Shown: one piece after another, positions 24,787-33,423 of the stretch | How the letters are laid out: each line of letters begins with the position of its first letter | Position numbering within the stretch: the stretch's first letter is position 1 | NCBI GenBank assembly: GCA_947627465.1 | Contig: CANQWD010000024.1 | Location: 1-43,932 of the forward strand | Origin: an uncultured Clostridia bacterium | Lineage (GTDB): Bacteria > Bacillota > Clostridia > Oscillospirales > Ruminococcaceae | DNA: 43,932 nucleotides | Direction: 5' to 3' | Notes under the pieces: model-generated | Told to the model about the DNA's origin: nothing | Databases searched by the model: none | What the model saw: the letters and a program-made list of their open reading frames with translations, nothing else | Program-made: the position numbers and the translations under genes

Positions 24787-25428
24787 ATGTCCGATTACAT
24801 CAGAAGATTGCCCGTGTATCTGCTGCTGGATTGCAGCGGTTCAATGTCGGGTGAGCCGATCGAGGCGGTAAAGCAAGGCATAAAGACGCTGATCTCGGAG
24901 CTTAAGGGCGACCCGCAGGCTCTCGAAACGGCGTTCTTGTCAATAATCACGTTCGACAGCAGCGCGCGGCAGATAAGCCCGCTCACAGAGCTTATGCTGT
25001 TCAAGGAGCCGCAGATACAGGCGGGAGGAGCGACCGCTTTGGGCGGGGCGCTCAAGGTTCTTGCCGAGTGCATTAAGAACGAGGTGCACACCTCTACCGC
25101 CACCCAAAAGGGCGACTGGAAACCCTTGGTGTTCCTGATGACGGACGGTGCGCCTACCGACAATATAGACGAGGGTATAGACGCGCTGAAGCAGGTGTCC
25201 ACGGGCAATATCATAGCGTGCGGAGCGGGCGCGAACGCCAACGCCAACACGCTTAAAAAAATAACCAACAACGTGCTGATGATGAACAATCTCACCGCGG
25301 GCGATATGGCGCAGTTCTTCGCGTGGGTGTCAAGCTCTATCAAGGCTTCCTCGAAGAGCATAGACGCAAAACCCGGAGAGGCTGTCGAACTGCCGCCGCC
25401 GCCTCAAGGATTTGTGATTGTTCCTTGA
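24787..25428 (+). CDS. VWA-domain protein, TerY-like
   Basis: This 213-residue protein is nearly all one von Willebrand factor A domain. The metal-ion-dependent adhesion site is complete: Asp15, Ser17, Ser19 in DCSGSMSG, a Thr near residue 83 in GGATALGGA, and Asp120 in MTDGAPTD. TerY-like VWA proteins occur with a PP2C phosphatase and a kinase in Ter systems; the triad was described by comparative genomics. Here all three genes follow in that order, so this is probably the divalent-metal-sensing or scaffold member. The protein ends with a proline stretch (ELPPPPQGF). The ATG at 24787 follows ACGGAGG. It lacks a signal peptide, so it is cytoplasmic. Confidence 0.9.
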   Translation: MSDYIRRLPVYLLLDCSGSMSGEPIEAVKQGIKTLISELKGDPQALETAFLSIITFDSSARQISPLTELMLFKEPQIQAGGATALGGALKVLAECIKNEVHTSTATQKGDWKPLVFLMTDGAPTDNIDEGIDALKQVSTGNIIACGAGANANANTLKKITNNVLMMNNLTAGDMAQFFAWVSSSIKASSKSIDAKPGEAVELPPPPQGFVIVP

Positions 25429-25451
25429 TTTAAAATTTTTAGGTGTATTTA

Positions 25452-26978
25452 ATGAACGATAATAAAATCACCCCCGACGAGATACAAGAAGAACAGCTTT
25501 CCGTGACTTTCGACGACCTTTCGCTGAAAAACGGCGTTATGCCGACCGCCGAGTATTTGGAAACAAAGGCAAAGCTTCAAGAAAAAAGCGGCACGGAGCG
25601 TCCGAAAACCAAGGGCAAGCCCGCCGACGAGATAATTATGGACGAACCCGAAAACGCCCCTAAGAAACCTCAAACCAAAGCGGCAAGCCCCGCGAAAAAG
25701 TCCGCGCCGCCCGAAAAGCCGTCCACGCACTCCGCCAAAACAACGGCTCCTGCCGAAAAGCCGCAGGCTCTTCCCGAGAAACCTCCGAAACCGCTTTCGG
25801 ATATGGAGGTAATGGAGCACACCGCATCCGTGTGGCAATATAAGGAAATTGAGAACGACGGCACGGAACTGCACACGGAATTCCACGAAAAGCACTCGGA
25901 AACGGATTTCGCCGAGATAATCGGCGCGAGGGTGCGCGGCAAAAAGCACAAGCACGAGGGCACAAACTGCGACGACTTCTTTGAGACCGCGTATACCGAC
26001 GACTGCGCCGTTGTCATAGTCTGCGACGGAGCAGGCTCTAAACCGCTGTCGAGGATAGGTTCGCGGGTAAGCAGCGAAACGGCGGCGGCTTATCTCAAGG
26101 AGAACCTAGCGGGGCTGTTTAAGGCGCGCCCCGACGTGAAAAAAGGGCTGTGCGCCGATTTGAGTTCCGCCGAATTTATGTCGGCTTGCGGAATGATAGC
26201 GCCGCTTGTTCAGCAATCGGCGCGGGAAGCGTTTTCGGCTCAGCGGAAAAAGCTGGAGGAACTGTGCGCCGACAGCGTTTATGAAAATGCGCTCGGCAGA
26301 AAACCCGTGATCTCCGATCTGTACACAACTTTTCTAGCGGCTGTCGCCGTACCCGTCGAAGTGAACGGCGCACGCGAAACTTTTTTGGCGTGCGTTCAGA
26401 TAGGCGACGGCTGCATTTGTGCGCTCGACAGCACCGATAATTCCGAGCATTGCCTGAAACTTATGGGCGAAGCGGACAGCGGCGCGTTTTCGGGGGAGAC
26501 TGACTTTCTTTCGGAAAAGAACGTCAAACCCGAGACGATAAGCGCGAAAACCCGAATTTCGCGAGGCAAATCGGATACGATAATGCTGATGAGCGACGGC
26601 GTGGCGGACGATTATTTTCCCGCGGTGCCGATGATGAAGCGGCTGTATCTCGACTTGTGTCTCAACGGCATTCTCCCAATGAAGGGAGAACTTCCGACAG
26701 CGGGAGAAGACCCCGCGCCGATACGCTTCAAGTCGGTGTCGATGAGCCAAACGAGCGTTGCGCTGCAATACGCGAAGCAGCTTCTCGCCGATAAATCCGA
26801 AGCCGCGATGAACGCGCTGTGGGAAAAGCGTGAGATGCTGCGCTGCCATTCTTTGGAAGCGTTCAGAATGAACCTCGGAGATACGCCCGAGCAGCGGCTG
26901 CGCGTGTGGCTCGACAACTACAACGAGCGCGGCTCGTTTGACGACAGGACGCTTGTTATCATACGGCTTGACAGCTGA
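25452..26978 (+). CDS. PP2C-family protein phosphatase of the Ter triad
   Basis: The 508-residue protein has an N-terminal variable part with a Pro/Lys/Ala-rich linker (residues about 50-115) and a PP2C-like catalytic domain (about 155-505). Metal-binding motifs are Asp192 in VCDGAGS, Asp382 in MSDGVADD, and the Asp497-Asp498 pair in DDRTLVII; QIGDGCI is also present. Such domains remove phosphate from Ser/Thr and here most likely counteract the kinase encoded next. The start at 25452 follows AGGTG; a GTG lies within that site. It is 23 bp after the VWA gene. Confidence 0.88.
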   Translation: MNDNKITPDEIQEEQLSVTFDDLSLKNGVMPTAEYLETKAKLQEKSGTERPKTKGKPADEIIMDEPENAPKKPQTKAASPAKKSAPPEKPSTHSAKTTAPAEKPQALPEKPPKPLSDMEVMEHTASVWQYKEIENDGTELHTEFHEKHSETDFAEIIGARVRGKKHKHEGTNCDDFFETAYTDDCAVVIVCDGAGSKPLSRIGSRVSSETAAAYLKENLAGLFKARPDVKKGLCADLSSAEFMSACGMIAPLVQQSAREAFSAQRKKLEELCADSVYENALGRKPVISDLYTTFLAAVAVPVEVNGARETFLACVQIGDGCICALDSTDNSEHCLKLMGEADSGAFSGETDFLSEKNVKPETISAKTRISRGKSDTIMLMSDGVADDYFPAVPMMKRLYLDLCLNGILPMKGELPTAGEDPAPIRFKSVSMSQTSVALQYAKQLLADKSEAAMNALWEKREMLRCHSLEAFRMNLGDTPEQRLRVWLDNYNERGSFDDRTLVIIRLDS

Positions 26979-26994
26979 CGATCGTGAAAATAAC

Positions 26995-27023
26995 TGTCAA
27001 TTGTCAATTATACATTGTCAATT
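26995..27023. repeat. Three TGTCAATT direct repeats with 7- and 14-bp spacing
   Basis: TGTCAATT occurs at 26995-27002, 27002-27009 and 27016-27023, that is with steps of 7 and 14 bp, in the 62-bp gap between the phosphatase and kinase genes. CAATTG palindromes are included. It may be a short repeat seed or a binding site; nothing shows which. Confidence 0.5.
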
Positions 27024-27040
27024 GAATTGGGGGTGGAAAT

Positions 27041-28516
27041 GTGTTAAGCGGAACAGTGCTTCAAGCCGTGCTTGAAAACGGCAATACAATTGAATACGTT
27101 TACGACGCGAACGCGCCGCGCGGCGGTATGAAGCATACGTTTTTCACGCCCGACAAGCAGTTTGCGATACAGTTCTTCAACGACCCGAGGAACGCCGCCG
27201 ACCCGCGTATGCAGGACCGTATACGTACTATCGTGGGAATTTACAACCCCACTCTCTCCGAGGCGGACGGCGGGGCGGTGGGAAATACCGATAAGACGGC
27301 GGGATATTTTCGGCAGAGGTTCTGCTGGCCGCTGGCGATCGTGCAGCAGCCGCAGTTCGGGATAGTCTGCCCGACTTATCCGCGCAACTTTTTCTTTGGC
27401 GCGGACGCTTCGACAGTGCTGAACCTTAAAGGCAAGGACAAAAAGTCGAATTGGTTCACTGGGCGAAACAGAAAATACCTCTCGCCCACCGAGCGCGGAA
27501 ATTTCCGCACTATGCTCGGCACGGCGATAGGGCTTTCGAGAACCGTCCGCAGAATGCATCAGGCGGGCTTGGCGCATTCCGACCTGTCCTGCAACAACGT
27601 GCTGATCGACCCGAGAACGGGCGCTTCGGTGGTTATCGACATAGACAGCCTCGTCGTGCCGAACAAATACGCTCCCGAAGTTGTCGGAACGCGCGGATAT
27701 ATCGCGCCCGAGGTCTTGGCGACGCTGGGCTTGGATTTCGACGACCCGCGCCGCGCCTTGCCTTGCGTTCAAACGGACTTGCACGCGTTGCCCGTGCTTA
27801 TCTACGAATATCTGTTTTTTCGTCACCCGCTGATAGGCCCGAAAATATACGACCCGAACGACGCCGAAAACGATGATTTTCTGGGCTTGGGCGAAAAAGC
27901 GACGTTTATCGAAAACCCGAACGATACGTCCAACCGTCCGCCCGACCTTGACGTAACCATAAGGTCGCTTTCAAAGGGTCTGGAGGAACTGTTTATACGC
28001 GCGTTTGTGAATGGGCTTCACGACCCCGCCGAGCGTCCTACCGCAATGGAGTGGGAGCGCGAGCTTCTCAGAGCGTGGGATAATCTCATACCGTGCGACA
28101 ATCCGCGATGCGAGAAAAAGTGGTTTATTCTCCGCGACCCGCAAAATCCCGTCTGCCCGTTCTGCAGAACGCGCAAGAGCGGCAAGATAACGCAGCTGCT
28201 ATTTAAGAGCGAAATGCGCGGCAGAAAGGGAGTTTTCCGCGACAAAAGCGATCTTGTGATATACGACCGCCTGCCGCTTTACGATTGGCACGTTTACTCG
28301 AGCGTTCACAACGACGAAAAGGCGAACACCGATATGGCGGCTTACATCGCGTTCTACAATGGAATGCAGCTTTTGGTGAACCAAAACGTCGACGGCATGC
28401 TTTCGCCCTCGGGAAGATTGGTTCCAAAGGGGAGCGCAGTGGAGCTTAAGGACGGCGCGGCATTCAAAATGACGGGCGGAGAAAACGGTCTGCTCTGCGA
28501 GGTCGTTGTTAGCTGA
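27041..28516 (+). CDS. Ser/Thr protein kinase-like protein with zinc ribbon (Ter triad kinase)
   Basis: This 491-residue protein has a kinase-like catalytic core. The HRD-type loop is HSDLSCNN (residues 179-186, Asp181 and Asn186), the DFG-type site is DIDSL (Asp200), and VVGTRGYIAPEV (215-225) is the activation-segment end. A zinc ribbon with Cys352, Cys357, Cys372 and Cys375 follows, then about 100 C-terminal residues of beta-rich character that match no family known to me. The glycine-rich loop is poor, as in other Ter-associated kinases. The GTG at 27041 is chosen since GGGGGTGG lies 5 bases upstream. It probably phosphorylates TerD or partner proteins, opposed by the PP2C enzyme. Confidence 0.85.
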   Translation: MLSGTVLQAVLENGNTIEYVYDANAPRGGMKHTFFTPDKQFAIQFFNDPRNAADPRMQDRIRTIVGIYNPTLSEADGGAVGNTDKTAGYFRQRFCWPLAIVQQPQFGIVCPTYPRNFFFGADASTVLNLKGKDKKSNWFTGRNRKYLSPTERGNFRTMLGTAIGLSRTVRRMHQAGLAHSDLSCNNVLIDPRTGASVVIDIDSLVVPNKYAPEVVGTRGYIAPEVLATLGLDFDDPRRALPCVQTDLHALPVLIYEYLFFRHPLIGPKIYDPNDAENDDFLGLGEKATFIENPNDTSNRPPDLDVTIRSLSKGLEELFIRAFVNGLHDPAERPTAMEWERELLRAWDNLIPCDNPRCEKKWFILRDPQNPVCPFCRTRKSGKITQLLFKSEMRGRKGVFRDKSDLVIYDRLPLYDWHVYSSVHNDEKANTDMAAYIAFYNGMQLLVNQNVDGMLSPSGRLVPKGSAVELKDGAAFKMTGGENGLLCEVVVS

Positions 28517-28621
28517 CAGGCTGGAAAATACGGTAAGTTACGCATTTTTGCGTAAACATATACGAGCGGTAAGCACTTTGACCGCCGCCCGATATACAAA
28601 TTCAGAAAGGGAATTAAGTAA
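28517..28621 (+). other. Intercistronic hairpins before the Ca2+ ATPase gene
   Basis: TTACGCA (28538-28544) pairs with TGCGTAA (28549-28555) around TTTT, and GCGGT pairs with ACCGC near 28565-28585. There is no T tract, so they are more likely mRNA processing or stability structures, or a partial attenuator, than a full terminator. AAAGGG serves as ribosome site. Confidence 0.4.
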
Positions 28622-31360
28622 ATGAAGAAATTCGGTTTGACGGACCAAGAGGTCGCTCAAAGCAAAGAAAAATACGGCGACAACTCTATGACCGAGCAGG
28701 CGCACGAGAGCTTTTGGGACAAACTTAAAGGAAATCTCGGCGATCCGATGATAAAGATATTGATAGTGGCTTTGCTTATCAATATTTTGTTGTCGGTACT
28801 GGGCTACACGGGCGTTATAAAAGAGGGCTATCCCGAATGGTACGAGCCGCTCGGCATTTTTATAGCGATCTGCCTTGCAACGTTGGTTTCCACGTTCTCG
28901 GAATACAGAAACGAGAACGCGTTCCAAAAGCTTCAGGAAGAAGCGTCAAGAATTATGGTGAAAACCTACCGTAACGGCGTTATCGCGGAGGTGCCGATAA
29001 ACGACATAGTTGTCGGCGACGCTATTCTGCTGCAATCGGGCGACAAGATACCCGCGGACGGCATTATAATCGACGGCGACATCAAAGTCGATCAGTCCGT
29101 GCTGAACGGCGAGAGCCGCGAGGCTAAGAAAATCGCTATTCCCGACGGTTGGACGGATACCGATGAAAATACGAATTTCGACAACGAGCATAAGGTGTTC
29201 CGCGGCGCGGTCGTATGTTCGGGCAACGCGACTATGCAGGTCACGGTCGTAGGCGACAAGTCGGTTTACGGCAAGATAGCTTCCGAGCTTCAGACCGACG
29301 ACGACCGCGATACTCCTTTGAAAGTTAAACTCGGCAAATTGGCGAACGGCATTTCAAAATTCGGCTATATCGGCGGTATTGCGATAGCCGTTGCAATGCT
29401 TGCGAAAACCATTCTGTTCGATACGAATTTCAATCCCTCGGCGTTCCTGTTCGTTGACGGCGCTTTCGCGTGGGTAAAACTTATCGAAGCGGTTATACAG
29501 GCTGTAATGCTTGCCGTTATCATCATAGTAATGGCTGTCCCCGAGGGTCTGCCGCTGATGATAGCGATAGTTTCCGCGCAGAATATGGGCAAAATGCTTA
29601 AAGACAACGTTCTTGTCCGCAAGGTTGCGGGAATTGAAACGGCGGGTTCTTTGAATATCCTGTTCTCCGATAAAACGGGCACGATAACAAAGGGCAAGCT
29701 TGAAGCTATTAACTTTATCGACGGCGCGGTGAACGAATACAAGACATTTAACGACATTGGCGGAAAGCTTGCCGACTTGCTGTCGCTTTCCATTCACAAG
29801 AACACTCTTTCGATGATCTCCGGTGAGGGCAAAGACAGACGCGTGCTCGGCGGAAATGCCACGGAACGCGCTATCCTCGGCTACGCTATGGATACCGAGT
29901 GCAAAGCCGAGGTCGCGGCGGTCGCCAATATTCCGTTCAACTCGACAAATAAGTATTCGGCAACACAGGTAATGGGGCAGTACGATCTGACGCTCATTAA
30001 GGGCGCGCCCGAGAAGATCTTGCAGAGATGTTCGCATTACTACGACAAGGACGGAAAAAAGCAGTCTTTCGATATGAAGAAGCTCAACGCGAAAATCGAC
30101 GAGCTTGCAAACCGCGCTATCCGAGTGCTCGCCGTTGCGACAAGCGAGGACGCTCTCGGCGAGGACGCGCTTCCCGACGGCAACAACTGGACGCTTGTCG
30201 GCTGTCTCGGCATACGCGACGAGGTTCGTCCCGAAAGCGTTACGGCTATCAAGGAAGTTAAGGGCGCGGGCGTGCAGGTCGTAATGATAACGGGCGACAG
30301 ACGCGAGACCGCGGTAGCTATCGCGAAAGAAGCGGGACTTATCGACGACGAGAACACCAATCTTATGCTCACGTCCGACGAGCTTGCGAAAATGTCCGAT
30401 GAGGAGATCAAGGAAAAAATGGGGGATATCCGCGTTATAGCGCGCGCTCTGCCATCCGACAAGAGCCGCTTGGTGCGCTTGGCACAGGAGCTTGACCTCG
30501 TTGCGGGTATGACGGGCGACGGCGTAAACGACTCTCCCGCCCTCAAGAAAGCCGACGTTGGCTTCGCAATGGGCGGCGGCACGGAGGTCGCGAAAGAGGC
30601 TTCCGATATCGTCATATTGGACGACAACTTCAATTCTATCGACCGCGCGATACTCTACGGGCGCACGATTTTCAATTCGATACGCAAATTTATCGTGTTC
30701 CAGCTTACCATTAACGTGGCAGCGGTGCTTATTTCGTTCATCTGCCCGCTTATCGGCATCGCGAACCCGCTGTCCGTTATTCAGATACTCTGGGTAAATC
30801 TTGTAATGGATACTCTCGCGGCATTGGCATTCGGCGGCGAACCGCCTTTGGAGCGCTTTATGAAAGAAAAGCCCAAGCGCCGCAACGAACCGATAATCTC
30901 GCGCTATATGATGTCTCAGATAATCACGGGTTCCGTGTGGACGTTCGCGCTGTCTCTTGAAATGCTGCTGCTCGGCACGCTCCCCAAAGGCAGCAATATC
31001 AGCTTCCTTGAACAGTGGGGTTGGCTGCGCGACGACGCTGCGGTAGGCTTTAACGAACAGCATGCCATACTTCACACGGTGTACTTCGCGTTCTTTATCT
31101 TTATCGCGGTGTTTAACGCGTTCAATGCGCGCACGGATCGTTTGAATTTGTTCGACAATCTGAAGAAAAACAAAGGCTTTTTGATAGTATTCGGCATTAT
31201 CACGGTAGTGCAGATACTGATGACTTACCTTGGCAGAGGAATTCTTTCCGGCTGGGGACTTAACGCCACAGAGTGGCTTGTAGTGCTTGTTCCGGCGATC
31301 TCCATTATCCCGATAGACCTTATGCGAAAAGCTATTATAGGCTCGGGCAAGGATAAGTAA
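28622..31360 (+). CDS. P-type Ca2+-translocating ATPase (PMCA/SERCA-like, type IIB)
   Basis: This 912-residue pump has the complete P-type core: NGES actuator loop (162-165), phosphorylation site Asp350 in SDKTGT, KGAPE nucleotide-binding motif (460-464), TGD at 557-559 and TGDGVND (631-637). Ten membrane helices are expected. Helix 4 has AVPEGLPL and helix 6 has WVNLVMDTLAAL followed by FGGEPP, the plasma-membrane Ca2+ ATPase pattern with one high-affinity site. It would export calcium at the cost of ATP. It sits inside the Ter cluster between the kinase and terD, and in this position probably controls the calcium level that TerD-type proteins sense. Ion choice is inferred from motifs. Confidence 0.93.
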   Translation: MKKFGLTDQEVAQSKEKYGDNSMTEQAHESFWDKLKGNLGDPMIKILIVALLINILLSVLGYTGVIKEGYPEWYEPLGIFIAICLATLVSTFSEYRNENAFQKLQEEASRIMVKTYRNGVIAEVPINDIVVGDAILLQSGDKIPADGIIIDGDIKVDQSVLNGESREAKKIAIPDGWTDTDENTNFDNEHKVFRGAVVCSGNATMQVTVVGDKSVYGKIASELQTDDDRDTPLKVKLGKLANGISKFGYIGGIAIAVAMLAKTILFDTNFNPSAFLFVDGAFAWVKLIEAVIQAVMLAVIIIVMAVPEGLPLMIAIVSAQNMGKMLKDNVLVRKVAGIETAGSLNILFSDKTGTITKGKLEAINFIDGAVNEYKTFNDIGGKLADLLSLSIHKNTLSMISGEGKDRRVLGGNATERAILGYAMDTECKAEVAAVANIPFNSTNKYSATQVMGQYDLTLIKGAPEKILQRCSHYYDKDGKKQSFDMKKLNAKIDELANRAIRVLAVATSEDALGEDALPDGNNWTLVGCLGIRDEVRPESVTAIKEVKGAGVQVVMITGDRRETAVAIAKEAGLIDDENTNLMLTSDELAKMSDEEIKEKMGDIRVIARALPSDKSRLVRLAQELDLVAGMTGDGVNDSPALKKADVGFAMGGGTEVAKEASDIVILDDNFNSIDRAILYGRTIFNSIRKFIVFQLTINVAAVLISFICPLIGIANPLSVIQILWVNLVMDTLAALAFGGEPPLERFMKEKPKRRNEPIISRYMMSQIITGSVWTFALSLEMLLLGTLPKGSNISFLEQWGWLRDDAAVGFNEQHAILHTVYFAFFIFIAVFNAFNARTDRLNLFDNLKKNKGFLIVFGIITVVQILMTYLGRGILSGWGLNATEWLVVLVPAISIIPIDLMRKAIIGSGKDK

Positions 31361-31423
31361 TATTTGTGTCAGATTTCTCTCTTTGCAGAGGGAATAAATA
31401 ACTATAAAACGGAGGATATCATT

Positions 31424-32008
31424 ATGGCAGTAAATCTTTCTAAGGGTCAGAGAGTATCTCTCGACAAATCGGTAACAATGGCTCGAATCGGTCTCGGCTG
31501 GGACGTAAACCGTTATGACGGCGGTCAGGATTTCGACCTTGACGCGTGCGTATTCCTTTTGGGCGCTAACGGCAAGGTTATTCGCGATGAGGACTTTGTA
31601 TTCTACAATAACCTCAACGCGCGTGACGGCGCGGTCGTTCACTCGGGCGACAACAGAACAGGCGACGGCGAGGGCGACGACGAGACTATCTTCATCGACT
31701 TTTCCAAGGTCCCCGCGGAGGTTGAGAAGATCGCCGTTACCGTAACGATCTTCGACGCGGATCAAAAGCACCAGAACTTCGGTCAGGTATCGAATTCCTA
31801 TGTTCGCGTATCTAAAGTAGACTCCCCCGACGATCAGGGCGGCGAGGAAGTCCTCCGCTTCGATCTGGTTGAGGAATTTTCCATCGAGACCGCGCTCGTG
31901 GTATGCGAGATCTACCGCTACAACGGCGATTGGAAGTTCAACGCGGTGGCGGCGGGCTATCAGGGCGGACTTGAAGCGCTCTGCCGCGCTTACGGCGTAA
32001 ACGTATAA
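31424..32008 (+). CDS. terD: TerD-family calcium-binding stress protein
   Basis: This is a single-domain TerD protein of 194 residues. Calcium-site features are intact: DFDLDACVFLLG (residues about 36-47) and the acidic loop DNRTGDGEGDDE (about 80-91) before TIFIDFSKVP. TerD proteins are beta-sandwich, Ca2+-binding proteins of tellurite- and phage/DNA-stress-linked Ter systems (Bacillus YceC-YceE). The ATG at 31424 is chosen because GGAGG lies 8 bases upstream; an earlier in-frame GTG at 31364 has no site. It follows the calcium pump by 63 bp. Confidence 0.95.
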   Translation: MAVNLSKGQRVSLDKSVTMARIGLGWDVNRYDGGQDFDLDACVFLLGANGKVIRDEDFVFYNNLNARDGAVVHSGDNRTGDGEGDDETIFIDFSKVPAEVEKIAVTVTIFDADQKHQNFGQVSNSYVRVSKVDSPDDQGGEEVLRFDLVEEFSIETALVVCEIYRYNGDWKFNAVAAGYQGGLEALCRAYGVNV

Positions 32009-32053
32009 TTTTAACGAAGAAGCAAAACAAATCCTTTGGAGGTCGCGCGGCTT

Positions 32054-33403
32054 ATGAACGTCAACGATTTTATCTCACGAGCTTCCGCTGGCGGCGAGGT
32101 TACTCTGCCGTCGGGAGAATTCGAGGGACCGCTTGTAATAAATAAACCGCTGCGGCTGAAAGGCAAGAGCACTACGATCTGGGCGAAGCACTCGCCCGTG
32201 ATACGTATAACGTCGAGCGGCGTTTCGATCGAGGATATCCGCGCCGAGATAACCGAGGGCAGCGCCGAGGAGCTTGCGATAACCGCAGATCTGCTGTGCG
32301 CCGCGAAAAACGTCGAGGTGTTGGGGCGGGTTTCGGGCTTTGGGTTGGAGGACGGCTGGTTTGACGTTCCTAGGACGATAGAGCTTGGGAAATTCCCCGC
32401 CGACAAAGAAAACTCTTACACGTTGGAAGTAAACGTGCCCGCGAGAACGGAGATCTTTTGCGAAATTCGCGAGGTGACGTTCGAGCCGAGAGTTCTGGAG
32501 GCGGGGCGGAACACGCTTAAAATCACGCTGAACGGCATCTCCGCGCAGATGTTTCTGTACGCCGAAGCGCTGTTCAAATCGCGGTTCACGCGGCGGGTCT
32601 ACATTACGGGAAAGCCCGACATAAACGCTGAACAGGCGGTTTTGAAGCCGATATATTCCGCGCCGCAAAGAGAATTTTCGGATACCGAACCGATCTTACA
32701 GCCCGCCGCGGCAAGCGCTCCCGAAAACGCCGCGCCGCGGAAGCTGAGCGAAACGTCGGCTGAAACGGCGGCTCGGGCTATAAGCGAAATGCTGCACGCA
32801 AGTGCGCAAACTCCGAAAACGGACGTTATCTCCATGACGGGAAAGCAAGCCGCGCCGCCGCCGAATGAAGCGCTGCCGCCGCTTGATATGAAGCGCGGTC
32901 AGCGCGTGGGTCTGCCGCAATACCTCGGAGAGAAGTTCAGCGCATGGTTCACGGCTAACGCGCCGCGCGGCGTAGAAATAGACCCTTATGTGTTCTTGCT
33001 GACGGACGGAGACAAGGCGATAGGCGATGAGGGGTTGATATTCTTCGGAAACGAGCGTTCCCCGAACGGCGAGGTTGTGTATTCGCCCAATGACGGACAT
33101 ATTACAGTCGATCTGTCAAAAGTGCCGCCGCAGATCAAGAAGATTGCATTGGCGTATTCGATCTACGACGGCGGCGCGGCAAAAAACTTCCGCGCGGTCG
33201 GCTCTCCGAGGGTATCCTTGCGAAACGCTGAAAACGGCGAACGCGTGACGTTCACGATGAACGAGCTTGGCGAGGAAACAACGGTGGTCGCGGCAGAGTT
33301 CTATCTGTATAAGGGCGAGTGGAAAATATCGGCGGTCGGCGCGGGCTTTAAGGACGGTCTGGCGCGGCTCTGCAACAGGTACGGCATCGAAGTTGAAGGA
33401 TAA
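32054..33403 (+). CDS. TerD-domain fusion protein with beta-helix-like N-terminus
   Basis: The 449-residue protein has three parts. Residues 1-65 (GGEVTLPSGEFEGPLVINKP, then ITSSGVSIEDI) look like the cap and first turns of a parallel beta-helix. Residues about 100-190 are another beta-rich module, then comes a Pro/Ala-rich linker (200-275). Residues 279-449 form a TerD domain beginning MKRGQRVGL. The calcium site seems changed: DFDLDACVFLL of the neighbour is GVEIDPYVFLL here, and the GDGEGDDE loop is missing. It may be a partner or regulator of TerD that binds no calcium. The ATG at 32054 follows GGAGGT (32038-32043). Confidence 0.85.
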   Translation: MNVNDFISRASAGGEVTLPSGEFEGPLVINKPLRLKGKSTTIWAKHSPVIRITSSGVSIEDIRAEITEGSAEELAITADLLCAAKNVEVLGRVSGFGLEDGWFDVPRTIELGKFPADKENSYTLEVNVPARTEIFCEIREVTFEPRVLEAGRNTLKITLNGISAQMFLYAEALFKSRFTRRVYITGKPDINAEQAVLKPIYSAPQREFSDTEPILQPAAASAPENAAPRKLSETSAETAARAISEMLHASAQTPKTDVISMTGKQAAPPPNEALPPLDMKRGQRVGLPQYLGEKFSAWFTANAPRGVEIDPYVFLLTDGDKAIGDEGLIFFGNERSPNGEVVYSPNDGHITVDLSKVPPQIKKIALAYSIYDGGAAKNFRAVGSPRVSLRNAENGERVTFTMNELGEETTVVAAEFYLYKGEWKISAVGAGFKDGLARLCNRYGIEVEG

Positions 33404-33423
33404 AAGAAGGACGGAACGGACTT

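Noticed and set aside
26995-27023. CRISPR-like repeats
   Set aside because: Repeats are only 8 bp with 0-6 bp between them, with no spacers and no cas genes. No CRISPR array was seen anywhere in the window.
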